Assembly (NCBI GenBank): GCA_028671895.1
Contig: CM053810.1
Span: forward strand, 27,321,501 to 27,385,500
Reading direction: 5' to 3'
DNA: 64,000 nucleotides
DNA from: Oenanthe sinensis
Lineage: Eukaryota; Streptophyta; Magnoliopsida; Apiales; Apiaceae
Shown: in pieces, positions 35,832 to 44,412 of the stretch
Numbering within the stretch: the first letter of the stretch is position 1
Layout: every line of letters starts with the position of its first letter
Program-made: the position numbers and the translations under genes
The notes under the pieces: generated by a model
Told to the model about the DNA's origin: nothing
Databases searched by the model: none
What the model saw: the letters and a program-made list of their open reading frames with translations, nothing else

Positions 35832-37640
35832 TTATTTCTTGCGCTCCTCTTCCTCACGAGCTTTCTTCTTGGCTGCTTTTTCTTTCTTCATGAACTCAGG
35901 GTTGCAGACTTCATCCATTCTTTTCTTGAGAAGATTAAGTCCTTCTGCTTCCACATGATTTCTGATCTTGTAATTTCGAAACAACCTCAACCACCTTTCA
36001 ACCATGCTGCGAGTGGTAAGCTTCGTGGGAATGTCTTCAAACCTCAGCTTTGTGACTTTGTCAGGGTACCCCTTTTCCCCTTTCTTCCGTATGACCAGCT
36101 GCTTAGGGTATCCAATGACAATAGCGGTGGTGCATTGCTGTAGCCTCTGAATATCAAGTTGTTGTCTTCTCTTACAGAAGTTATCAAACGTGACCCTCAG
36201 ATAATCCTGATCAAACTCGTCAATATCATCCATCTCCTCAATCAATTCTCTTATACTACATAGTGTTTCATGACTGTGTTCTGCAAAGATGTCGTACTTG
36301 ATTTCAATGATGGTTTCCACCTTATGCTTGTCTGTATAGATCAGCAGATCATTCTCATTCTCAGCTTTGCTCTTGACAAACTTGACATTTGCACCAGCCA
36401 CTGCACCAGCTTCCTTCCTTATTTCCCCTTCTTCTGGAATGTCTATCCTTGAATCTCCGTATCTTTGCACATGCTCTCTTATTGCCTCGTTTTGCAGCTC
36501 GAATGCATAGTCTTCAGGTTCCTTCTTAACCACTGGTAGTGTAGCTTCAGGCAACTTGTATCTAGCGTCTTGCCTTCTTATCAGCTTCTCCAAGTCCTTA
36601 GCCACCGGCTTCTTTTCCTTTGTTAGAAAACCCTTAGAGAGGACTAGCTTTGCAACTGCCTTCAGCACATTTCCGCTCGGAGTTAGTTTCGAGTCATGCA
36701 GATTTACGATCCTCAAGACCTTGTCATGGACATATCTGATCTGGTAGGGATTTAGAATAATGTCAACCCCTCTGTCTTCAGCCATCTTCAACAATTTCTC
36801 CTTAAACAGCACTCCAGTCTTGACAGAGGTGTCTACCTTGTGAGCGAATTCTACCAGTTCACTTGCACCCCTTTCATGAAAGAAAGCTTCATCGACCATA
36901 CACGGCCCGATTTTTGTTATGGGTGTCCAAGTGATCATCAGATTCCATGCCTTCTCCTTGAATATGACTTGTACGGAGGTGCATCCCTGTCTTATGCAAT
37001 TTAGATAATTCAGCAGCCCAGGGTTTAGATTTTCTAGCTTATGAAGAAGAAAACTCAATCTTCCTGAGTCATGAGCATAGGCTCTTGGTCCAGCTAAGGC
37101 TTCTCTAGCCTTGTTCCACTCGGGACCTTCCCTCCTTATGTCAGCCTGGACCTTAGGATCATTGATCTTTTTCATTTCAAACTCATGCTGAGTTTTCTGA
37201 GCCGCTCTCTTCTCCTTTGCCATTAGTTCTTTTTCAACTATCCCTTGTAGAACTTCTTCATTTACTCTTTCTCTGGCTTCCCTGAAAATCTCTCCTTGCA
37301 TCTCCGCTTCATCAACTTCTTCTTTTGGAACATGCTCGTCAGCAACCGAGTGGTCTCCTGCATCACCTGCAACTCCTGCGCCAGATCCGCCAGGATTTAG
37401 ACCTCTTTCTTGTTCCCATTCTCTTGCCCGTTGCTCGAATCTCGACCTCCTTGCCACTAAGGCTTCTACATCCATCTCGTCATCATCAGAATCTTCAATA
37501 AAATCTCCCATAAATGCATCAACAAGAGGTGTTTCTTTCTCAGCTTCTTCTTCAACTACCATCTTCTGCTTGCCTTTGTCCTTAAGAGCCGGTTGAGCCT
37601 CCTCCACCTTTTCACCAGATTTGTTTGAGGACTCGATCAC
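35832..37640 (-). CDS. Element B third ORF, second half (602 codons)
   Basis: An open frame overlaps the end of the preceding ORF by 4 bases. Its first codon there is GTG and no ATG starts it, so it is best read as the continuation of the upstream ORF after a frame change rather than a separate gene. It begins acidic and Lys/Glu-rich (EEEAEKETPLVDAFMGDFIE...DSDDDEMDVEAL) and has a long charged helix (about residues 100-160). A more globular middle contains KLENLNPGLLNYLNCIRQG and PITKIGPCMVDEAFF. It ends in a very basic helix (KKEKAAKKKAREEEERKK). No transmembrane segment or signal peptide is visible. Element A carries a decayed counterpart at 27888-29348. Function unknown. Confidence 0.7.
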   Translation of the reverse strand: MIESSNKSGEKVEEAQPALKDKGKQKMVVEEEAEKETPLVDAFMGDFIEDSDDDEMDVEALVARRSRFEQRAREWEQERGLNPGGSGAGVAGDAGDHSVADEHVPKEEVDEAEMQGEIFREARERVNEEVLQGIVEKELMAKEKRAAQKTQHEFEMKKINDPKVQADIRREGPEWNKAREALAGPRAYAHDSGRLSFLLHKLENLNPGLLNYLNCIRQGCTSVQVIFKEKAWNLMITWTPITKIGPCMVDEAFFHERGASELVEFAHKVDTSVKTGVLFKEKLLKMAEDRGVDIILNPYQIRYVHDKVLRIVNLHDSKLTPSGNVLKAVAKLVLSKGFLTKEKKPVAKDLEKLIRRQDARYKLPEATLPVVKKEPEDYAFELQNEAIREHVQRYGDSRIDIPEEGEIRKEAGAVAGANVKFVKSKAENENDLLIYTDKHKVETIIEIKYDIFAEHSHETLCSIRELIEEMDDIDEFDQDYLRVTFDNFCKRRQQLDIQRLQQCTTAIVIGYPKQLVIRKKGEKGYPDKVTKLRFEDIPTKLTTRSMVERWLRLFRNYKIRNHVEAEGLNLLKKRMDEVCNPEFMKKEKAAKKKAREEEERKK

Positions 37641-39964
37641 CGGACCCCCGTACTAGTCAGCTTTTTCAGACCCTGATCCTCCTTCTCCCCCTTAGGTGTG
37701 TTATCCTCATCAGGAGCATCATCATCATTATTATCGTCACCACCACCACCGGTTGAAGGACCAGGTCCATCCTTGTTACGTCCAAAGACAGCATCAAGTA
37801 GTTCATTAAGTTTCGTCCAAACCTGAGACATGCCATAAGTGACATCATCTACTGATCTTCCAACCTCCACCTGTGCCAATCCGAGATTGTTTATCTTGTC
37901 AATCAATTGATTTTGGACAGCAATGAGGTTCTCCATGAACTGAGCTCCAACCTCCAATCTTCCAGAGTGAGAAGAGACAGCAGCAGTAACACCAGCAACT
38001 CCAGCCTCCAAAGCCTCCACTTTCTTCACTAAATCCTGCAATTTGGGGGACGGTGTTTGGCTTGGGTTAGACTGTTTACTCTCGCCGGGTTCTGTTTCAC
38101 TCAAGATCCCTAAAAAGAAGGGATCTACTCTCTCTGTCTCTCCCTCGTGTTTAGAGCCTAACAGTACTAGAGCCTCATCCACTAATCGCTGGGGACTAGC
38201 GGTGAGTTGGTCGGCGATATCGGTCAGTGAGACTGAGCCTTTAAGCGCTGTGTCTACGACGGGAGATGACGTTATGACCATGTCATCCCCTTGTTCACTT
38301 AGAACCTTTTCTGGTTCGCTGGGCTGTTCTGGAGGCGTAGACCCACCAGTCACCAGATGTCGTTGCTCTGCAAGCAACTTGTTTTCTGATTTAGATGAGG
38401 AAGCGTCATCCGTACTGGATTCGACAGACTCTTCCTCATTAAAACTGCCTGAGATACTAGTATCAGAAGTGCTAGTCTCAGTTTGCCATTCCCCTTCCGA
38501 GAAATTGCTCAAAGAGCCCTGAGCGGACAACTCAGGGAAGGTAGGGCCAGCTCCTATTGGCTGTTGAGCTGGACCCCCTTCTTGACTCTCACCAACATGC
38601 CTAGGCGAGTGCGAATGTGTTGAAATGATTTGGAGAGGAGAGCCACCAGCGTGAGGTGTGGTGGCTGTGAGAGGTGAACTAGCCTTAACAGGTTGTGCAG
38701 TTGCCACTGGGTTTGAATCCACCTTTTGCTTCTTTGGAGGTGGCAGAGCTGCTGAGGTGACTACTCTCTCAACTCCTACACTCCCTCCACTCGAATCACT
38801 CGACTCAGATAAGCTTGCCTTCCTTTTATCACCAGTTTTAGGGCTGGCTGAACGTTTATGAACCGAAGGGCTTGCAGCCTGGGATAGAGCCTGGGGGTTT
38901 TCAGGCCCACGGCTGTAGAAAACAGGTTGAATTGATGATTGATCAAGATCAGCAAGAATAGGTACCTGACTCAGAAGATCGTCATCCTTGTCAGCTCCAG
39001 CTTCTGCAACATTTGCCTCAGCCATGTCAACATCCATACCTGCTTGTTCCAAATTTCTAGGCACTTGATCTCCACCTTCAGCTTCGTTACCGCTACTCTC
39101 AGCTTCTACTGCAGTAAACTGAGAAGCATGCCTCCTAGCATACTCATCTTGCAGATCCTGGAAGTACGGAGTCAGGCGCAACTCAAAAAGTCTTGACTTT
39201 TGCTGGGTTTCCATGGTGGAGATACTCTTTAGAGTCATATCAAAACATGCCATCCTTTCAGAGCCTTGAAATACTCTTCTGTGTTCCTCTGAAAGGACGT
39301 CATCCAGAACCATCTGAAGAAATCTTGGCATCCAGCATTTGACTGGACCATCTTCTGGATTCCTTGAGGCATTTTTCTCCAATGCCCACCTCTCATGCAA
39401 CTGAATCAACAGATGTTTGCCCACATTCACTCTCCTGTTGTTTGCCACTCCATATAGTATTACCCGGCAGCTGTTGTTCATTGGCCTGTAGTCTTTGTCC
39501 TTTGGGAACATGCAGCGCTGAATGGCCTGAACTACATAATCCCACTCAGCTGGTAGCATACCGGTGTTAACCTTTGTTACCTTGATAGGACCCGTGGGAG
39601 GGCGACAACCTATCTCCGTGAATAATTGCAACATATCCTCCATAGTGGGTTCCGGAGCATAATCTTCTGTAGGAAGCCCGAGTAACTCATTGAACTTCCG
39701 CAGACTGACTTCATATTTGACACCACCAATAGTAAATGATAGGCCTGTTGGATTGATTTTTCCACCCTGAATCTCTAGTGTAGAGTAAACAGCTTGAAGG
39801 GCTTCGACATTCAGGATGGGAGAGGCGGTTAAGGCATGACTTATGATTGATGTGTTGTTGAGGGATTCAATCCAGAACTGATAGTGAATAAATCTACCAG
39901 TTGCTCGATCAGCAGAGAGATTAACAAAGTTGGTCTTGGGAATTGTGAAATTTGGGTTGGCCAT
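37637..39964 (-). CDS. Element B third ORF, first half (775 codons), unknown accessory protein
   Basis: The start is taken at the ATG at 39964 (AAAATGGCC context). An upstream in-frame ATG at 40030 would add 22 residues. Residues 1 to about 235 form a conserved domain (FNELLGLPTEDYAPEP; WDYVVQAIQRCMFPKDKDY; VNVGKHLLIQLHERW). In layout this recalls the domain found in many plant transposon proteins such as ATHILA ORF1, but that link is a guess. Then comes a long Ser/Pro/Glu-rich disordered part with two basic clusters, KRSASPKTGDKRKAS and PPPKKQKV, which read as nuclear localisation signals. Near the end is a coiled coil (VKKVEALEAGVAGVTAAV onward), then Gly/Asp-rich sequence. No membrane segment is seen. 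It is preceded by the motif array and TATA at 40584-40866. Same strand as gag-pol. Confidence 0.75.
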   Translation of the reverse strand: MANPNFTIPKTNFVNLSADRATGRFIHYQFWIESLNNTSIISHALTASPILNVEALQAVYSTLEIQGGKINPTGLSFTIGGVKYEVSLRKFNELLGLPTEDYAPEPTMEDMLQLFTEIGCRPPTGPIKVTKVNTGMLPAEWDYVVQAIQRCMFPKDKDYRPMNNSCRVILYGVANNRRVNVGKHLLIQLHERWALEKNASRNPEDGPVKCWMPRFLQMVLDDVLSEEHRRVFQGSERMACFDMTLKSISTMETQQKSRLFELRLTPYFQDLQDEYARRHASQFTAVEAESSGNEAEGGDQVPRNLEQAGMDVDMAEANVAEAGADKDDDLLSQVPILADLDQSSIQPVFYSRGPENPQALSQAASPSVHKRSASPKTGDKRKASLSESSDSSGGSVGVERVVTSAALPPPKKQKVDSNPVATAQPVKASSPLTATTPHAGGSPLQIISTHSHSPRHVGESQEGGPAQQPIGAGPTFPELSAQGSLSNFSEGEWQTETSTSDTSISGSFNEEESVESSTDDASSSKSENKLLAEQRHLVTGGSTPPEQPSEPEKVLSEQGDDMVITSSPVVDTALKGSVSLTDIADQLTASPQRLVDEALVLLGSKHEGETERVDPFFLGILSETEPGESKQSNPSQTPSPKLQDLVKKVEALEAGVAGVTAAVSSHSGRLEVGAQFMENLIAVQNQLIDKINNLGLAQVEVGRSVDDVTYGMSQVWTKLNELLDAVFGRNKDGPGPSTGGGGDDNNDDDAPDEDNTPKGEKEDQGLKKLTSTGVR

Positions 39965-40583
39965 TTTAATTTTGTGTTTGAGAAAAGAAATGTTCTGAAA
40001 TGGTTTTGCAATGGAATTTTTAGAGAACAAGTTCTAAATTTAAACAAAATAAAACGTACACGAACCCCACTAATTACCCCACGTAATTAGTGACACACAT
40101 TAAAACAAATTAACTTCCCCCACTAATGACCACTTAACTCCCCACTAATGATTGACAGTTGAGTTTTCGAAAATTAAAGTGAACAGCCGTTACAAAATAA
40201 ATTCTTTTTCCAGAAAAACCACAAACACGGCGATAAAGTTGCACTTTAAGGATTAACCAGTAGTACTCACAACTATTTTGCTCAAGAACACAAAGAACTT
40301 AAGAATAAGAAAGCACGAAACAAAAACAAACTCACTCGAATGAAGAAGAAAACTAAAGAACTAATTGCAAGAACAGTAATGACGTTAAAACAACACAAGA
40401 AGTTCAACAGTTTTAACAAAATTTTAGCAGAGTTTCGTTTTAGTTATTGATGCTTTTAAGTAACAGTTAGTGATTTTTGTTTAAGAAAATCACAAGAAAA
40501 CTTAATGTAATGTATGTATACGCGTGTGTATATGAAGAGCTTAAGCTGAAAGTTAATGTAAATAATGAACAGCCTTTTTAATG

Positions 40584-40595
40584 CTATAATATATA
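40584..40595 (-). promoter_or_regulatory. TATA box candidate for element B third ORF
   Basis: Minus strand AAGTATATATTATAGC, about 40 bases past the internal array and about 620 bases before the ATG at 39964. Confidence 0.55.
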
Positions 40596-40633
40596 CTTGC
40601 ACGCCTAAAAAGAAGTGACTGAAAAGACAAGTC

Positions 40634-40866
40634 ACATCTCGATCTCGAGATCCGCATCTCGATCCTCATCTAGATGTCGATCTGGATGTCGATCTCGATC
40701 CGCATCTCGATCTACATCTCGATGTCGATCTTGATGTCGATCTCGATCCGCATCTCGATCTACATCTCGATGTCGATCTTGATGTCGATCTCGATCCGCA
40801 TCTCGATCTACATCTCGATGTAGATCTTGATGTCGATCTTGATGTGGATAGATCGAGATTTGCCAT
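40634..40866 (-). promoter_or_regulatory. Element B internal motif array upstream of third ORF
   Basis: Three 48-base units (starting 40690, 40738 and 40786, CGATCTCGATCCGCATCTCG...) plus flanking partial units, all made of ATCTCGATC, ATGTCGATC and CTTGATGTC. The array in element B's LTRs uses the same ATCTCGATC core. The plus-side border GATCGAGATTTGCCATAG (40851) matches the LTR array border with one difference. It lies between the pol stop (41066) and the third ORF. The apparent Ser/Arg-rich frame across it is a by-product of the repeat. Confidence 0.88.
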
Positions 40867-41065
40867 AGAAAATTTCCATTACTTCATTTAGACACTAACC
40901 ATAAAGATATACAGATCAGCACAAGATTAATATCATGAAACTTTCTAACCCCTTATGATATGCAACACATACATTTATGAAGTTAAGTACACATTATTAA
41001 TTATGAATATTCATGAATAACAATAATATGTACACAAACTGAATTATAACAGATAGGTAGCAAAA

Positions 41066-43456
41066 CTAACAGGTGTTAAGCATCCCCAATTCACCAACCA
41101 ATCTAGAAAATGTTGATTCGTCTAGAGGTTTAGTGAATATATCTTCTATTTGACGTTCATTAGACACAAAATGCAACTCTACAGTTCCATTTTCTACATG
41201 CTCTCTAATAAAATGATACCTGATGTCAATGTGCTTGGTCCTTGAGTGATCCACAGGATTGTTGGTCATTGCAATAGCACTTGTGTTGTCACACATGATA
41301 GGAATCTTAGATACTTCCACACCGTAGTCCTTGAGTTGGTTCTTCATCCACAGTATCTGGGCCACACAGCTTCCAGCAGCAATATATTCTGCTTCAGCTG
41401 TCGAGGTAGATACTGTGTGTTGTTTCTTGCTTTGCCAAGACACCAACCTTCTTCCAAGGAACTGACAGCTTCCTGAAGTACTCTTCCTATCTATTCTACA
41501 ACCTGCGTAATCTGAATCCGAATAGCCAACAAGATTAAACCCTGTATCTCTTGGGTACCAAATCCCGAGATTTGATGTTCCCTTGAGATACCTAAAAATA
41601 CGCTTTACGGCTATGAGATGTGACTCTCTAGGATCCGCTTGGAACCTTGCACATAAGCATGTAGAGAACATAATATCAGGTCTGCTAGCAGTTAAATATA
41701 AAAGTGAGCCGATCATACCTCGATAGCTTGAGATGTCTACAGGTTTACCCGATTTGTCCTCGTCAAGTTTCATGGCTGTTGCCATAGGAGTCTTTGCTTG
41801 TGATACATCTTGGAGACCATACTTCTTCAATAGATCATGAATGTACTTGGTCTGGCAGATAAATATCCCGTCCTTCTTCTGACTAACTTGAATGCCTAGA
41901 AAGAACGTCAGCTCTCCCATCATGCTCATCTCATACCTTGATTGCATTAACTTAGCGAATTTAGCACACAGCTTCTCATTTGCAGACCCAAAGATAATGT
42001 CATCCACATATACTTGCACCATTATTAGATCATCTTTGCATTTCTTGTAGAAAAGCGTCTTGTCAATTACTCCTCTTGTAAAACCACTTTCTAGTAAGAA
42101 GTCTGACAGAGTTTCATACCACTTCCGCGGAGACTGCTTAAGGCCATATACTGATTTGAAGAGTCGATAAACATAATCACAATGTTTGATATCGATAAAC
42201 CCGGGAGGTTGCTCGACATACACCTCTTCATCCAGTTCACCGTTTAAGAATGCACTCTTGACATCCATTTGATAGACTTTAAAACCATGATGTGCTGCGA
42301 ATGCCAAGAACATCCTCACTGCCTCTAGCCTTGCTACTGGTGCATAGGTTTCATCATAATCAATTCCTTCTCTTTGAGTATAACCCTTGGCAACCAGGCG
42401 AGCTTTATTTCGTGTCACACGTCCGTCTTCATCCAGCTTGTTCCTGAATACCCATTTTGTCCCAACAACAGATCTATTCTTTGGTCTGGGTACCAGCTTC
42501 CACACCTTCTGCCTTTCAAACTGATTGAGTTCCTCTTGCATAGCAATCACCCAATCAGCATCATCTAGAGCTTCTTCCACCACTTTAGGTTCCATCTGGG
42601 AAAGAAACACTGAGTATAGACATTCATTCTCAGTGGCAATTTCAGCTCTAGCTTTTCCTCTAGTAGTCACTCCGGCTTCTGGATCACCAATAATTAGCTC
42701 GAACGAATGGTCCTTGTTCCAAGTGCGATCCCTAGCAAATGTTCTTGATGATTCAGCTTGTTCTTGTAAGTGAAGGTGACTTAGTCTAGAAGCACTTTCA
42801 CTAGCTTCCCTTGAGCTAGTACTGGCTCCCCCTGAGTGAGTTGCTCCCCCTGAGTGCATACTGACTCCCCCTGAGTTAGTACCAGGTCTGACGGAAGGTG
42901 ATCCCTCAGCCCTAGTGTTTTGAATTTGCGAAACACTAGACTCTTGATTAATTTCATTATTTATAGTTGGATCACTACCCTGCACTACTGACTCAGGAAC
43001 TGTATCCACTTCATCAACATCCATATTTTCAAATCTTAGGGAAGTGGGCTCACTATCTTCTTTTTGTATAGAAGGGAGCTTTGAGTCGTCGAATGTGACA
43101 TTAAGGCTTTCAACCACCTTGCGATCATTAAGCACAAACACCCTGTACGCTGCTACTACTTCAAGAGAATATCCAATGAAAAACCCTTCATCTGCTTTGG
43201 CATCAAACTTTCCAAGTTGTGCATTGTCTCTTAACACAAAGCATTTGGCACCAAATACGTGAAAGTACTTGATAGATGGTTTTCGTTTATTCATCATGTA
43301 ATACGGCGTCTCATTATGGTCCTTTATAATCAGGGTTCTGTTCTGTGTATAACAAGCCGTGCTAACTGCTTCAGCCCAAAAATATAAAGGAAGTTTTGAC
43401 TCATACAGCATTGTCCTAGCTGCTTCAACCAGTGTCCTGTTCTTCCTTTCTACCAC
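41066..43456 (-). CDS. Element B pol, integrase end, reverse transcriptase and RNase H
   Basis: In the same frame as the upstream pol ORF but separated from it by the stop at 43463-43465. It begins just before the integrase catalytic Glu (VERKNRTLVEAARTML), continues through the integrase C-terminal region (AYRVFVLNDRKVVESLNVTF) and a Ser/Gly-rich linker, then a complete copia RT (VFRNKLDEDGRVTRNKARLV, YQMDVKSAFLNGEL, active site YVDDIIFGS) and RNase H (YSDSDYAGCRID, STAEAEYIA, KHIDIRYHFIREH). It ends FSRLVGELGMLNTC. RT and RNase H copy the element RNA into DNA. These domains look intact. Confidence 0.95.
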   Translation of the reverse strand: MVERKNRTLVEAARTMLYESKLPLYFWAEAVSTACYTQNRTLIIKDHNETPYYMMNKRKPSIKYFHVFGAKCFVLRDNAQLGKFDAKADEGFFIGYSLEVVAAYRVFVLNDRKVVESLNVTFDDSKLPSIQKEDSEPTSLRFENMDVDEVDTVPESVVQGSDPTINNEINQESSVSQIQNTRAEGSPSVRPGTNSGGVSMHSGGATHSGGASTSSREASESASRLSHLHLQEQAESSRTFARDRTWNKDHSFELIIGDPEAGVTTRGKARAEIATENECLYSVFLSQMEPKVVEEALDDADWVIAMQEELNQFERQKVWKLVPRPKNRSVVGTKWVFRNKLDEDGRVTRNKARLVAKGYTQREGIDYDETYAPVARLEAVRMFLAFAAHHGFKVYQMDVKSAFLNGELDEEVYVEQPPGFIDIKHCDYVYRLFKSVYGLKQSPRKWYETLSDFLLESGFTRGVIDKTLFYKKCKDDLIMVQVYVDDIIFGSANEKLCAKFAKLMQSRYEMSMMGELTFFLGIQVSQKKDGIFICQTKYIHDLLKKYGLQDVSQAKTPMATAMKLDEDKSGKPVDISSYRGMIGSLLYLTASRPDIMFSTCLCARFQADPRESHLIAVKRIFRYLKGTSNLGIWYPRDTGFNLVGYSDSDYAGCRIDRKSTSGSCQFLGRRLVSWQSKKQHTVSTSTAEAEYIAAGSCVAQILWMKNQLKDYGVEVSKIPIMCDNTSAIAMTNNPVDHSRTKHIDIRYHFIREHVENGTVELHFVSNERQIEDIFTKPLDESTFSRLVGELGMLNTC

Positions 43457-43462
43457 CCCATT

Positions 43463-44412
43463 TTAATGTGGTGTTCTCGGTGCTGAATACTGTCGTCTGA
43501 TCCCTTTAGATATGCAGAAATCCATTAACACTGAGTTCTTGAATTCTGTCCCATTGTCGGATCGGATAGTCTTCACAGTCAGACTTGCTACGTTTTTAAT
43601 TACCAGTACATGTCTAATGATCTCATGTGGCACTTCATCTTTCGATGTCACAAACTTCACCCATGTGTATTTGGAAAAGTCATCGACAATTACCAGCGCA
43701 TATCTTTTCCTTGACATTGACATAACATTAACAGGTCCAAACAAATCCATGTGAAGGAGTTGTAGGGGCTCGGTAATGCTATTCACTTGTTTATCCTTAT
43801 GCGAGGCTCTTTTTGATTTTCCCATCTCACATGCTTCGCAGAGTCCATCTGGAGTAAACTCCATCTGCGGCAGCCCTCTCACCAATTCTCTCCTTACGAG
43901 ATTATTCATTGCTTTAAAGTTCAGGTGAGATAATCTTTTATGCCATAGCCAACTTTCATCAGCAGAAGCCTTGCTGTAGAAACACGTGACTTCAGACTGA
44001 TCAGCAGAATTCATGTCAGCTATGAACAAATTTGACTTCCTTACTCCTTTGAGAGCAAGGCTTCCATCCTTTTTGCTTCGAATCGAACAATCATGCTTCC
44101 CAAAGTTGACGTCAAAACCCCTGTCGGTGAACTGACTAACGCTGAAAAGATTATGTCGCAATCCTTCCACAAAAGATACATCCTCAATGATAACATTTCC
44201 ACAAACGATCTTGCCATATCCCCTGGTGTAACCTTTGCTGTTATCTCCAAAAGTAACCACGGAGCCGACTCTCAACACCAAATCTGTTAGCAGGGACTTA
44301 TTGCCGGTCATATGCCTCGATGCTCCACTGTCTAGCACCCATATGACTTTACTCTTTTCCTGTTCACTGCCCTGCAAATCCAGAAAGGTTAGGTGTTCTT
44401 CGGAACCCAATG
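43463..44412 (-). pseudogene. Element B pol, protease and integrase core, closed by a premature stop
   Basis: The aspartic protease motif reads DSGASRHMTG. It is followed by a GAG-pre-integrase zinc-binding segment (WHKRLSHLNFKAMN, CEACEMGKSKRA) and the integrase core with the first two acidic residues in HMDLFGP and RSDNGTEF. The frame ends at 43463-43465, directly before the segment that carries the third catalytic residue (in the next entry). The frame is unchanged across the stop, so this is a single nonsense lesion. This frame overlaps the gag frame around 44389-44425 and has no ATG of its own, so it would need a gag-pol frameshift. Confidence 0.92.

Noticed and set aside
36556..39570. 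Plus-strand ORFs opposite the third ORF of element B
   Set aside because: Antisense shadows with Ser/Cys-rich composition caused by the coding strand.
35832..39964. Envelope gene in element B
   Set aside because: No signal peptide or membrane-spanning hydrophobic segment is visible; basic clusters and coiled coil suggest another role.
40666..40866. Minus-strand ORF of Ser/Arg/Cys repeats (SR-protein-like)
   Set aside because: It is only the translation of the ATCTCGATC repeat array; the same array in the LTRs has no such frame.
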